Below are positions 47,361 through 56,216 of a stretch of DNA of 64,000 nt, in pieces. The position numbers and the translations under genes were made by a program. Origin of the DNA: Gammaproteobacteria bacterium (GTDB lineage Bacteria; Pseudomonadota; Gammaproteobacteria; Arenicellales; JAJDZL01); assembly GCA_022823625.1 (NCBI GenBank), contig JAJEHQ010000019.1, positions 52,685 to 116,684 of the forward strand, written 5' to 3'. Under the pieces are notes generated by a model, which saw nothing but the letters and a program-made list of their open reading frames with translations, was not told the origin of the DNA and ran no database searches. Each line of letters opens with the position of its first letter. Positions within the stretch are counted from its first letter, which is position 1.

Positions 47361-48909
47361 CTTGCAGTCTCCAGTTTTGATGCCCTGAAAAATCTATGCT
47401 TGGACGAATGATGTACGGAGTGATGAGAAGCACCAGGCTTGTGCGTCTTGTTTCAATTTTCGATGCCTTGTTTAACAGGCCTTTTTTATTGGAGTCGTCT
47501 GTTCGGTACGTATCGAGTCCAGCTACGAACAAAAGTTCACCCGAATTCAAAACTACCGGTAAGAGTGCTGATCTAGATTCCAGGTTGGGTAGCTGAATAA
47601 CTGGGTCATTCGGTCCGGCATTCTGAGGGAATCGGCTGATTTCTTTAATTCGGGTCGTCTTTACTGTCAAGTTGAGCATGACGCGGTCACTCGCTGGCAG
47701 TACACGTGGAAGCATGTTGATCGCGATACCATCTTGAATTTTGCCTGGTAAAAGACGTACTGCAGATACGCCCTCAGAATTAACAACTTCGCGGCGTTCG
47801 AGGTAGGATGTTTCATCTCCAAAAAAAACAGGCACCGGTAACCCGTTCAACCCTCGAATGACTGTTGAAGTGAGTTTTGCTACTCGGCTGACCCCAGACG
47901 ATTTGCGTAGTATCAATTCGATATCGCTAGCATCTATGGCGTCAGTTTCGGAATGAGTCAATTGAATTCCATACAGATCTCCACCATCGTCGCTGTCGAA
48001 TCTGATTTCGGCTGCGCTCTTACCGAATGCATTTTTTACAAATCCAGATACATCAAATCCTGAAATTGCGTCGTTGCTCTGGTGAATTTCGTACAGGTCG
48101 AAGTTGACCAAAACTTGAGTCGTGAGGTCTTGGTTCTTGACTGCAACCCATTCGCTTACTCGCTTCAGCGCTGCCGGTGTATCGGTAACTGTCAATTCAC
48201 CCGACAGACGGTTAATTGAAAACTTACCGAACTTTGTCAGCATGCCACTTAGTGACGCTTCAATCTGTTCCCAAAAGTTTCCGGTATCCAGAGATACAAC
48301 AACCTGATCCTGCGCTCTTAAATCTGAGCCTCCAGAGGCACTTCGAACTGATCCGGATAAGCCCACCGAAGCTTGCCACCTCGCGTCTATTGCCGGGACA
48401 TATAGAAACCAAACTCCAAGTTCTGTATGAAGAATTTCAATTTGATTATTACGAGCCCGCCAACTGTACCCCAGACGTCCAGTGATATGGTTCAAGGCCT
48501 CTTTGGCTGCGCCACTCCAGCTAATCGTTGAAAGTTCTGTTTTCTGAATATCGGTCGCAAGGGTAATTGGCACCTCGATTTGTGCGGCGATCTGTCGAGT
48601 AAGTTCGACCAATGAAACGGGCTCAATAAACGTCAATTCAATCCGCTTCATGAGTGACTCTGGTTCCGGTTCGGGGGTATTGACAACCTGTATAGGAGAT
48701 TTTGGCCCTAGCCAAGCTTGAGAATATTCCTGTACAAGATTCACTACCGAAGGTCCATTCTTCGCTTGACTGGTATGAGAAAGTTCCGTTTCAACTTCAC
48801 CCACAAAATCTTCGGTTTCTTGGACCATGAACTGCGGCAGGTTGCAGGAAGACAACAATGCTGCAATACACACCTGCAGGATTAAATTGACAATTCGCTG
48901 ACTGTTCAT
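47338..48909 (-). CDS. pilN: Type IVB pilus secretin PilN (lipoprotein)
   Basis: This 523-residue lipoprotein has a lipobox LSSC near residue 22. The C-terminal secretin domain shows VPVFFGDETSYLERREV and LLPVVLNSGELLFVAGLDTY, followed by a last beta part. An N-domain with KEALNHITGRLGYSWRARNN precedes it. It would form the outer-membrane ring through which the pilus passes. An AAAGG ribosome site sits just before the ATG. The gene is 11 bp after pilL. Confidence 0.9.
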   Translation of the reverse strand: MNSQRIVNLILQVCIAALLSSCNLPQFMVQETEDFVGEVETELSHTSQAKNGPSVVNLVQEYSQAWLGPKSPIQVVNTPEPEPESLMKRIELTFIEPVSLVELTRQIAAQIEVPITLATDIQKTELSTISWSGAAKEALNHITGRLGYSWRARNNQIEILHTELGVWFLYVPAIDARWQASVGLSGSVRSASGGSDLRAQDQVVVSLDTGNFWEQIEASLSGMLTKFGKFSINRLSGELTVTDTPAALKRVSEWVAVKNQDLTTQVLVNFDLYEIHQSNDAISGFDVSGFVKNAFGKSAAEIRFDSDDGGDLYGIQLTHSETDAIDASDIELILRKSSGVSRVAKLTSTVIRGLNGLPVPVFFGDETSYLERREVVNSEGVSAVRLLPGKIQDGIAINMLPRVLPASDRVMLNLTVKTTRIKEISRFPQNAGPNDPVIQLPNLESRSALLPVVLNSGELLFVAGLDTYRTDDSNKKGLLNKASKIETRRTSLVLLITPYIIRPSIDFSGHQNWRLQGDNSSIL

Positions 48910-48920
48910 CGCTAACCTTT

Positions 48921-49682
48921 TTATGGGTAGTTTCTGGGCTCAATTACAAGTACTGAGTTGCCGCTGAAAAACTTTCCAACCAGTGGTACAGGAGCATTTC
49001 GATAGTGCATCAGCAAAGAGCCGACTGCATCAACCAACGTGCCGGAAAAAGTGGAGGAGTGTGTGATTGCGTAGTCATGTCTACTACGCCAGTCGAGCGA
49101 CCAGTCACTTAATTGAGCCCAGTTTTCCAAGTTTTCCCGGAGTGTAAGGGAACTTTGCAAATGCCAATTGGCAGGGGCTACATCTGGTTCGAAAAAGTTG
49201 TTGTCCTTGGAATTTGATTGAACATCTGTTGCGGTTGTACCAATAGGTGGCTGAATGATTTGCTCAGAATTTGCACCGGCCCTTTGAAACCACAAAATTC
49301 GTTGTCCAGCATCTTCGTACAACTCCCAATTCTGTCCAACAATTGTCTTAACTGCGGTTCGAATATCCACTGGCCCAATTGATCGATGAGACTCCGGCAG
49401 TGGAAGTTCTAGAGTTGACTCAAATTCTTCTGTTGTAACATGCCTGTAACCTGACCGATGCAGGATGTAATCGATCGCAGTTCCCACCGTTTCAACGAAT
49501 TGTGGGAACCGTGTTTCGATCACAGCTGATAGAAGATCTACTTGGCTTGACTCAGCGGTGAGTTCTTGAAGAGAGTACCGATTTACCCTTTCGAATTCAC
49601 TAGCAATTGCTGACTGTAAATGAAACAACATAACCAGAGCACCAGAAGATCTGCAAAGTATTTTGAATTTGCAATTTTTCAT
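48921..49682 (-). CDS. pilL: PilL-type protein of PFGI-1 class elements (TIGR03748-like)
   Basis: About 253 residues from the ATG at 49682, which gives a normal signal peptide; a GTG at 49706 is the alternative. The mature N-terminal half contains TVGTAIDYILHRSGYRH and LELPLPESHRSIGPVDIRTA, as in the ICE PilL family. The C-terminal half carries a TcpQ/secretin-pilotin-like domain with NWAQLSDWSLDW and GSLLMHYR. It is first in the pilus operon, so the operon promoter should lie at 49683-49788. It probably assists secretin assembly. Confidence 0.82.
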   Translation of the reverse strand: MKNCKFKILCRSSGALVMLFHLQSAIASEFERVNRYSLQELTAESSQVDLLSAVIETRFPQFVETVGTAIDYILHRSGYRHVTTEEFESTLELPLPESHRSIGPVDIRTAVKTIVGQNWELYEDAGQRILWFQRAGANSEQIIQPPIGTTATDVQSNSKDNNFFEPDVAPANWHLQSSLTLRENLENWAQLSDWSLDWRSRHDYAITHSSTFSGTLVDAVGSLLMHYRNAPVPLVGKFFSGNSVLVIEPRNYP

Positions 49683-49788
49683 GTGATCGACTATGCACTG
49701 ATTCACAAAAGAAATGAACGATTAATTCAATTTTGATGTGAATAAATTATTTGTAACGCGAACAAAACTTATGTAGTGCACTGCTCGT

Positions 49789-50706
49789 TCAATTTGTATC
49801 GAACACTTGGCTCATAAGGAAGTTGCGTGCTTTCCACGCCTGCGCGCTTGATTTGAATATCGCCTTTGGGTCGTTCTCCAGAATTCTTATCCAGTCGAGT
49901 ACGTAAGATTCATGACTCAGTTCACCAAATATTCGAAATTCCGCACACAGAAAAGCCGAACCGATTTCTGCAATTAGTTCCTCATACGCATATTCAACTG
50001 AACTATATGAGCAGGTATCCGCAATAGCAGATCGGTTCAGTCTAGACTTATGTCCAGTCCAGTGCGTTAATTCGTGCAGCAGGGTGCTGTAATATCCGCC
50101 AGGTGATTGAAATGCTGCCTTTGGTGGCATGCAAATGACATCTGAGTCCGCATAGTAGGTAGCGATGGTTCCTGTGTGCCGGACCTTGGCGCCGCAAACA
50201 TTAATTAAATTGTCTGCGTCGTGATGAGATTCCCAATTTTGTTCAAGCGGTGGGGATGGATTGGGACCATTGACAACTAGTTCTGGCAAACCGACACACT
50301 GTTCAACATTAAACAGAGTGAATGCGCGGGCAATCTTATAGGGTTGCTTGTCAGGTTGTTTTTTTTCATCTTCGTCGTCCAAATTTCCCTCAGAAGGAAC
50401 ATTGATGTTTTTGAAGAAAACCGCGATGGTACCTTTCTCGCCATTTTTTATGCGACCACCCAGTTTGACCGCCTGTCTGAATGACAGCCAACGATCCAAA
50501 CCGTATCCTCGGGTAATGGCAGTAGCCCAGAGAATGGTGACGTTGACTCCAGTGTATCGGCGTTCTGTCCCTGCGTTGACCGGGAAACTTGGTCCGGGAG
50601 AGGAAACTGACCACGGCTTTTGCCACGGCGGAGCTCCATCTTTCAGTGCGTCAATGAAAACTTTGGTAACTTCGGTAAATAAACTTGCAGACTTTTTTCT
50701 AGTCAT
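49789..50706 (-). CDS. ArdC-like ssDNA-binding / zincin metallopeptidase protein
   Basis: This 305-residue protein has an N-terminal ArdC-type ssDNA-binding domain (about 1-130) with PPWQKPWS and a GRIKNGEKGTIAVFFK stretch. A C-terminal zincin domain carries HELTHWTGHKSRL. This pair occurs in anti-restriction ArdC proteins and in primases of conjugative plasmids, where the protein may enter the recipient with the transferred strand. That link to DNA transfer is notable in an element that seems to lack a relaxase. It lies 83 bp upstream of pilL. Confidence 0.85.
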   Translation of the reverse strand: MTRKKSASLFTEVTKVFIDALKDGAPPWQKPWSVSSPGPSFPVNAGTERRYTGVNVTILWATAITRGYGLDRWLSFRQAVKLGGRIKNGEKGTIAVFFKNINVPSEGNLDDEDEKKQPDKQPYKIARAFTLFNVEQCVGLPELVVNGPNPSPPLEQNWESHHDADNLINVCGAKVRHTGTIATYYADSDVICMPPKAAFQSPGGYYSTLLHELTHWTGHKSRLNRSAIADTCSYSSVEYAYEELIAEIGSAFLCAEFRIFGELSHESYVLDWIRILENDPKAIFKSSAQAWKARNFLMSQVFDTN

Positions 50707-50865
50707 CGGTATGAAACTGGTGTTGAACTTGGGATGAAACTTAATGGTTAGAAAAACCAGAAAGTTACAAAATTAAGGTTTCAGTCCGATGAGATTTTTC
50801 TCAATCTACCGTTGCCGCAAATGAGTGCGGCACTTTATTCAGACGGCTCTGGCTGAATTTGTTGA
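50707..50865. other. Short intergenic region with a hairpin
   Basis: 160 bases between the ArdC-like and STY4528-type genes. A stem TGCCGCA/TGCGGCA with a 6-nt loop lies near 50815-50834. It has no T-run on the minus strand, so it is not a clear terminator. Confidence 0.35.
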
Positions 50866-52176
50866 TTAATTGGGACGCTTGCCAGAAGTTTGTGAAGGCA
50901 TTTCAGCTTTTGTTCGTGCTGCCTTTCCTTGCTCCAATACCCTTTGTCTATACCTTTCCTTTGTTCTTTCAAACAACGCCTGTTGTTCAGCTAGGTCGAT
51001 ACGCTGTTGGTAGACTCCTTCTGCATTTTCGATTTGAAACTGTCCATCTTCTCGCAGGCCAATTCCGCTTTGTGAAAGGCGCTTGCAGTAAGTTGTCATA
51101 AGAGAGACAGGATTCCAGACAGGGGAACACCTGTTACTGAGCCCTGCTCTAATTCGTCCATCTAGTTCATCAAGCAGTAGTTGGTGCCAGGATTCCCATG
51201 GTTTTGGCGGTTTAGGTAGTCCCGCAGGCAAGCGCTTCAGAGTCAGTGCAATTAGGTGTTTTTGGTTCTCAGTTACCTGTTCTGGAAAAATGAGATCAGA
51301 TGCAAGTTCAGTGTGCTCCTCCATTTTTTGGTAGTTGTAGTAAATTTTTTTGACTACTCTATTACTACTAGTAAGTACTACAGAGTCTGATTGAACTGGT
51401 TTGTTGTCTTCATCGATATCTAAGTCATTGATATCACCGTAGTTCATCTCGTGAACTTCGGTCAATTTTTCTATCCGGGGTTGATCACAATGACTTTCTG
51501 TCGCAATTTGATTTTTTTTGTTTGCCAGGTCTGGATATGTGCCAAAGAAGCTCGCATCAATGTCACCTTCCAATGCCATCCACGCTTCTGCTCTTCTTTC
51601 AAAGGGATGCTCATACGCCATAACGTTATGACCCAGACTGAGATCGTGTCGAAGTGAACTCAATATTAGTTCCGCAATTTTTCGTACGTCGTTGTTGCGA
51701 TGCTTCCTGCAATTCGTCACATAACCCATGTAATTTGCATCCAGATCGAAAGTGTCGCTAACGTCCAACGGCTGACCGTGCACCATGTAGATGTTGCCAT
51801 CTCGCGTAAATTGACCTGATGCATTGCGTTCCTGATCTCGACACAAATGAGTTATCCAGCGGGTCAATCGAAGTTTCGCAATCGAACTTGAAACTGTTCC
51901 CCGAGAGATATGCAACATAGATTGAATTTCGTCGTAACTTGGGAAGGCTGCAAGAGACATATCTGGCGTGCATCGAGACCTTATTGCGAGCCAGACTAGC
52001 TTGTCATACGGATTTAGTATTGGATCAAAAATCAGTAACCTAGGATGTGAATCGTACCAATTGTCTGTGAAGACCATTCCGGTCGATGCATTCGCCATTC
52101 GACGAAAGCTTTTCGCCGCCGATAAAATCCTAGATAAATTGCGCTTTATTGACTTGGGCTCAGGGTCTCTCATCAT
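50866..52176 (-). CDS. STY4528-type genomic-island replication/regulatory protein
   Basis: A 436-residue protein. The part from about residue 45 to 135 is a winged-helix domain: LNPYDKLVWLAIR, then FPSYDEIQSMLHISRGTVSSSIAKLRLTRWI. It is followed by GNIYMVHGQPLDVSD and an ANYMGYV segment. This is the typical order of the STY4528 family found in SPI-7, PFGI-1 and similar elements. It is annotated elsewhere as a replication protein, but the biochemical evidence for that is thin. The middle is acidic and low-complexity and the C-terminus is basic. It follows DUF2857 by about 100 bp. Confidence 0.82.
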   Translation of the reverse strand: MMRDPEPKSIKRNLSRILSAAKSFRRMANASTGMVFTDNWYDSHPRLLIFDPILNPYDKLVWLAIRSRCTPDMSLAAFPSYDEIQSMLHISRGTVSSSIAKLRLTRWITHLCRDQERNASGQFTRDGNIYMVHGQPLDVSDTFDLDANYMGYVTNCRKHRNNDVRKIAELILSSLRHDLSLGHNVMAYEHPFERRAEAWMALEGDIDASFFGTYPDLANKKNQIATESHCDQPRIEKLTEVHEMNYGDINDLDIDEDNKPVQSDSVVLTSSNRVVKKIYYNYQKMEEHTELASDLIFPEQVTENQKHLIALTLKRLPAGLPKPPKPWESWHQLLLDELDGRIRAGLSNRCSPVWNPVSLMTTYCKRLSQSGIGLREDGQFQIENAEGVYQQRIDLAEQQALFERTKERYRQRVLEQGKAARTKAEMPSQTSGKRPN

Positions 52177-52279
52177 GAATCCCGCATCGGGTGAAATACA
52201 TTTGAAAGATGAGTTTTCTCACAGCTCATGACACTGAAAATCAATCACCTGTGATGCGAGATTCATCGGAATTCGGAAT

Positions 52280-52861
52280 CTACGATTTGCTCAAGAGTTG
52301 GAACGAGCCATCGTTCTCCCACTCTTGGATCAACCCCCAAATTGTTCGGAGAGAAACTTCACGTTTTAAGGCATCATAGATGTCCATAAATTCCTTAGGT
52401 CCAAAACTTGCAGTTTTTTTAATTAACTTTTCCACCTCTATCCAAACGGATTTTTCAACCTCCATTGTGGGTCTCGGAGGTCGCCCAGCGGGCAAATCCG
52501 GCAACCCCAATTGACAACGCTTCAGGTGAAACTGTTGGGCATTCATTCCGGTAAGTGATCGCATCATCTGCATGGGGGCGTCACAAACGATCAGTTCATT
52601 GACAAATTTCCCTTTGTGCTGTTCTCGGAGCAAATAGTCAATCAAGCGCCAGTAAACCTCGCGATTGAGCTTAATCGTCAAAAAATGCGATTTCATTGAC
52701 GCTATTCGGAGAATGTCCGCAGATGAAAGCGCACTCAAAGCTCGGACTTCACTTGGGCCAAAACCCATTTCATAGAGTGCGTTGTAGTCACCTTCCTCCT
52801 CGCAGCGACGAAAGAAAACAACGATAGAGTTGATTAATTCAGCTTCTTTACTAATGGACAT
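52280..52861 (-). CDS. DUF2857 / STY4526-type protein
   Basis: About 193 residues from the ATG at 52861; the frame extends to 52903, but the shorter start overlaps parB by only 11 bases. It begins with a helical part with NSIVVFFRRCEEEG and YEMGFGPSEVRALSAL, then LTIKLNREVYWRLIDYLL, matching DUF2857 proteins that accompany ParB and STY4528 in this element class. A C-terminal GRPPRPTMEVEKSVW segment follows. Its function is unknown; it may be a small regulator or replication accessory. Confidence 0.8.
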   Translation of the reverse strand: MSISKEAELINSIVVFFRRCEEEGDYNALYEMGFGPSEVRALSALSSADILRIASMKSHFLTIKLNREVYWRLIDYLLREQHKGKFVNELIVCDAPMQMMRSLTGMNAQQFHLKRCQLGLPDLPAGRPPRPTMEVEKSVWIEVEKLIKKTASFGPKEFMDIYDALKREVSLRTIWGLIQEWENDGSFQLLSKS

Positions 52862-54545
52862 ATGATTTCCTCCCTTTGCCAGGCGCACGAAACAAATGAA
52901 CATTGTTGTCGCTTGCCAGTTGATGAATTTTTCGGTAGCAATCTGTCAGACCACGCAAGTGATTCCAGGTGTCATCGTCAATCTGACGCAAACAAAAACA
53001 GATCAATCCCAAGTGAGGAAAGTTACACTTCATTCTCCCTTTTGCTTGCGAAATAAGAGTTTTTGGGTCACCAGATTTAATAAAGTGGATTAAGTTTGTG
53101 TTTCCAATGAGTTTTGCTGTAGCTGGGCGAGCGCATTCGACTGCCCATTGCAAGTCGGAGTATTCCATCAGTAGCCACCACAGCGCATCGCGCGATGCAA
53201 TAGCACTTGGATTGACGCGTTCAACTGGAGGCGGATAATCTGCAATCAGATAGCCAATTCCCCAATCACCGATGTCTAGGATGATGCTTTTTTTGGTTTC
53301 TGGATTGATTAAGAAACCTTGATTTTTTGCGATTCTTGTTGCGGAAAGACAGGCACGTTTTCTTAGCTCTTCTAACTCTTGATCAATTTCCGACCGTTGG
53401 GCTTTTCGAGCGCGTTTTCGACGTTGGGTGGTTCTAGGAGCACTGTCAGAATCGTTTTTTGGGGGTGGTGAGGTGTTTCCTAGAGTCACTGACTCGAAAA
53501 CCGGGGTAAAGTTAGTTTTCAATTTAATTGCATCGTGAGTTTGAACTTCGTCCATTAGATTGCCAGTATCGGGTACAAACTTGGAGTATGAAGACTCAAT
53601 CAACTGATGTTGCTCAAATTCCGCTAAACTCGGAATAATCTTTTCAAATGATTCATTTAGTGGTACTGATGATAAATTCATGTAGCCATCCAATCGCAAT
53701 GCAATATCCTGAATCGAAGTATCGATTTGATTTGCTAGGCCGGCTTCCAGTGGCCGACGAAATAAATTGAAGTTCCAATCCGTTTTTGGGTAGTTCATCA
53801 GTGATTGCTTGAAATGTTCAACTGCGAACTCCTCCGACATATTGAATTCTGCGCAGACACTCACAAGAGCTTTTTGTAATTTCCGCAAATGAGCAACTTG
53901 TCGCCGCCCCATCGTTTCACAAGTATTGGAGGAAACATGCGGTTCGATCATTTCCGCGGCGTAGTGCATTGTTGAGAGAGTACTTATAGGGATGCTGTAG
54001 CCTTTCTGATTAAGCTGTTTATGGCAGTTGCGCATCGAAAGTTGCTCATCACTTTCGGATTCAAGTTGCAAGAGTTCAATTGCAGTTTTTATGCCCATGG
54101 ACTTGTCAATGAAACACAAGGATTTTCGCATTTCATTTTCCTGAAGATGTCCGATGACGGCATCGGATTCATAGCCCGACCAGGGTATGTACGAACATTC
54201 AATGAATCTATACTTGTGATCTCCAGTCTCATCAAACAGTTCTTTGATTGCCTTTAGCCTCGTATTGCCTCCCTTGTAGATTACAAAATTTCCCTGCCCC
54301 GGACAACGAGTTACAACTAACGGCTGATTTAGACCGTCTTTTGCAATTGAATCCTTGATTTTGTTGTAGCGTGGATTTTCTCGTCTGCGTGGATTCTTGC
54401 TATATTCTTCAACACGTGAAATTGGCAAGACCACTAGAGCGCGCTCAGTCAAAGAGTCAAAATCAAGTGCATCGACGGATGTGTTTTCGTGAATTTTCTT
54501 AATCTGTGCTTGTTTTTCTTGCTTTTTGTAAGTTTGCTTTGGCAC
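52851..54545 (-). CDS. parB: PFGI-1 class ParB family protein (TIGR03764-like)
   Basis: A 564-residue ParB. The ParB/Srx-type N-domain has VLPISRVEEYSKNPRRRENPRY and KDGLNQPLVVTRCPGQ, then VIYKGGNTRLKAI (the GxxRxxA box), where the CTP-binding ParB fold is expected. A central helix-turn-helix (about 170-240) and a long family-specific C-terminus follow. A basic KRARKAQR tract is near residue 380. It would bind a centromere-like site and take part in segregation. Its normal partner ParA is not present in this element. Confidence 0.88.
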   Translation of the reverse strand: MPKQTYKKQEKQAQIKKIHENTSVDALDFDSLTERALVVLPISRVEEYSKNPRRRENPRYNKIKDSIAKDGLNQPLVVTRCPGQGNFVIYKGGNTRLKAIKELFDETGDHKYRFIECSYIPWSGYESDAVIGHLQENEMRKSLCFIDKSMGIKTAIELLQLESESDEQLSMRNCHKQLNQKGYSIPISTLSTMHYAAEMIEPHVSSNTCETMGRRQVAHLRKLQKALVSVCAEFNMSEEFAVEHFKQSLMNYPKTDWNFNLFRRPLEAGLANQIDTSIQDIALRLDGYMNLSSVPLNESFEKIIPSLAEFEQHQLIESSYSKFVPDTGNLMDEVQTHDAIKLKTNFTPVFESVTLGNTSPPPKNDSDSAPRTTQRRKRARKAQRSEIDQELEELRKRACLSATRIAKNQGFLINPETKKSIILDIGDWGIGYLIADYPPPVERVNPSAIASRDALWWLLMEYSDLQWAVECARPATAKLIGNTNLIHFIKSGDPKTLISQAKGRMKCNFPHLGLICFCLRQIDDDTWNHLRGLTDCYRKIHQLASDNNVHLFRAPGKGRKSYVH

Positions 54546-54800
54546 GCTTACACCTCTTGCTGGATGATTGTGACAAAATTAGTATGAAATTCTGCGCCAT
54601 ATTAGACGGTACCTGCACACGAGTCGATTGATTCAACTGTTTTGTTTGACTGGCTTGTAGTGATTTCAATTCAAAACTCATGTTTCAATTCTGCTTTGAA
54701 GGATCATAAGTGAAAGGTGGTGGTTTTACGAGTTCGAATCGCTACAAAGGCCTGTAACTGTTTAGTGACAGGGACGAATCAGAGCTAACCAACTCGGTTT

Positions 54801-54821
54801 TGTACGCACCATGGTGGTACA
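54801..54821. repeat. Dyad A (contains CACCATGGTG)
   Basis: A near-palindrome starting TGTACGCACC and ending GGTGGTACA, with the perfect 10-bp core CACCATGGTG. It lies 17 bp before hairpin 1. A similar TGTACGC...GGTACA dyad follows hairpin 2. Confidence 0.55.
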
Positions 54822-54838
54822 TAAAAGGTGCAAAAATC

Positions 54839-54863
54839 GGGGTGTTCGCCGTGCGAACACCCC
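54839..54863. repeat. Hairpin 1, 11-bp perfect arms
   Basis: Arms GGGGTGTTCGC and GCGAACACCCC around CGT. Both sides are flanked by TGCAAAAA-type tracts: GGTGCAAAAATC before it, and GTGCAATTTTTGTGCACG after it. On the minus strand GATTTTTG follows the stem, so it could also act as a leftward terminator. Confidence 0.75.
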
Positions 54864-55250
54864 TGAAACGTGCAATTTTTGTGCACGTCAATCCTCCATT
54901 CCTTTGCTGGGTCAAATTCAATAATTGCATTTTTGGTTTAACGTTGAGCACGATTGGTAGGCCGCGTGGCAGACGGGTTTTAGTAACGAACCACGTCGAT
55001 TTAAACCTAAGCCTTGATTAGTTGATTGCTCAACATTAATTGCTCGATTCAACTGCATTCATCTACTCATTTGTGAAAAGTACGCATTGATTTTCAGGCT
55101 TCTGATTTGCTGCATTTTTTACTGATGAACATCGAATATTTCACGGATCTAGTTCACCGAGCTGGCCCAAAGATAAATTCTGAACAAACCGAATTGGAAA
55201 TAACAATCGGAACTTCGCATTTAGCATCTTGATGCAAAAAAGTACTAAAG

Positions 55251-55281
55251 TTGGGGGTGTTCGCCGTGCGAACACCCCCAA
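55251..55281. repeat. Hairpin 2, 14-bp perfect arms
   Basis: Arms TTGGGGGTGTTCGC and GCGAACACCCCCAA around CGT. It shares the whole 25-bp core with hairpin 1, 412 bp away. GATGCAAAAAAG lies before it and GTGCATTTTTTGTGTACG after it, as in hairpin 1. Confidence 0.75.
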
Positions 55282-55294
55282 AAGTGCATTTTTT

Positions 55295-55323
55295 GTGTAC
55301 GCGGACAAATTAGTCCGGTACAC
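55295..55323. repeat. Dyad B
   Basis: GTGTAC-GC-GGAC, a 6-bp AAATTA loop, then GTCC-G-GTACAC. It lies 13 bp after hairpin 2, mirroring dyad A before hairpin 1. Confidence 0.6.
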
Positions 55324-55860
55324 CGTAGGAGCAGAAAAATGCAACACCGAGACGACCGTGCACCACATCGACAGAAAGTGTGATAGGGATGATGATTGGT
55401 ATAAGTTCAATCCAATTGAATCCGCGCCATGATCAGTAGATTGGGCTCTCTGCTTAGTTATTTGGTGAACGTTCTTTGCAATGCACTGATCAATTTGTAG
55501 TTGATTGAGGCTACATGAAAAACCAGGGGCTGAATTTCGAGTTTGATCAAAGTGATCGACTGAACTACCAGAAACCTTGCTGGTGGGATTAGAGTTGAAG
55601 CGTGTAAAGTGCCATACGAGGTAATTGACTCCTCCGCCTGAAAAATTGAAGTAAATATGTAAAGATTGCTTTTTGACACAAAACAAATCAACATATGTAG
55701 CAATCCTTAAGAGCATTTGACCCACCAGAGGGTTCATTCTTGAAAGCACATGTTCAGGATGGCATTTCGAATTGAAACTGGCGTCCTTATGGTGATGACT
55801 GAAAATATAGAAACTGCTCATTGCAAAAAATTCTGTGCGTATAATCGTTTCTGAGAAGTT

Positions 55861-55877
55861 AATTATTTACTTTTGAT
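55861..55877 (+). repeat. 17-bp repeat, right copy (inside attR)
   Basis: AATTATTTACTTTTGAT is identical to 20228-20244. It lies 47 bp before the attR core, a place where a recombinase arm site would be expected. Confidence 0.7.
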
Positions 55878-55907
55878 TTTTGTATGTAACTAACAGACTT
55901 AATTGAG

Positions 55908-55926
55908 AAAACCTGAGTCTTAATCA
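55908..55926 (+). repeat. attR core of the integrated element
   Basis: An exact copy of the 19-bp attL core. Here the following bases, GGTTT, complete a perfect dyad: AAACCTGA, spacer GTCTTAA, TCAGGTTT. The perfect form therefore belongs to the chromosome side, i.e. to the original attB. Confidence 0.85.
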
Positions 55927-56216
55927 GGTTTACTCAAATTCCCTTTCGAATTTGGTTTTTCGCAAGAGCAGTCTTTTCTCTTTAAAATTGTTCCTTTTCA
56001 GTACTGCTCAAGATTTAAAATGGATCGAATCGATAACCTCTGATTCCTTCAATTCAAAATTCTGATTGGGATGGCCAAACGGTAAGGGGTGTTGTTAAAC
56101 TCGGGCAGAAAGCCTGGTGAAGCGTCAATTTGATTTTCAGCTTGCCGGCGCGCAGTCACATTCGGCTAAAGCGAAATTTGGTTTGCTTGTTGCAGCGCAC
56201 GGCTAGATACTTTGTG

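Larger units (their letters stand above)
54546..55907. other. Right-end region without a convincing gene, rich in palindromes
   Basis: About 1.36 kb between parB and attR. No ORF here looks like a protein: a 226-codon leftward frame (55141-55821) runs straight through a hairpin and has no recognisable domain. Two hairpins and two other dyads are listed separately. The position next to parB suggests a centromere, an origin or a transfer origin. Confidence 0.6.
20512..55926. mobile_element. Integrated conjugative-type element, PFGI-1/SPI-7-like (MPF type G), missing mobilisation genes
   Basis: About 35.4 kb bounded by the 19-bp direct repeat. It carries two tyrosine recombinases at the left end, and ParB, DUF2857 and STY4528-type genes at the right end. 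Between them are a type IVB pilus operon and a near-complete set of the conserved TIGR0374x-0375x transfer proteins that define this ICE class. Not found between the repeats: relaxase (TraI), coupling protein (TraD), TIGR03747, lytic transglycosylase, ParA, DnaB-type helicase, TopB and Ssb. Four cargo genes interrupt the transfer cluster. I infer a genomic island derived from an ICE; self-transfer looks unlikely without help in trans. Confidence 0.88.

Noticed and set aside
55141..55821. 226-codon leftward ORF at the right end of the element
   Set aside because: It runs through hairpin 2, has a Ser/His-rich composition unlike a folded protein, and shows no known domain.
56065..56095. tRNA D-arm-like sequence (GGCCAAACGGTAAGG)
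   Set aside because: No acceptor, anticodon or T-arm pairing follows, so it is not a tRNA; at most a chance resemblance.
55927..56216. Possible SAM-type riboswitch in the metZ leader (GGCTAAAGCG near 56163)
   Set aside because: I could not fold it into a SAM-II or other SAM riboswitch pattern with the required pairings.
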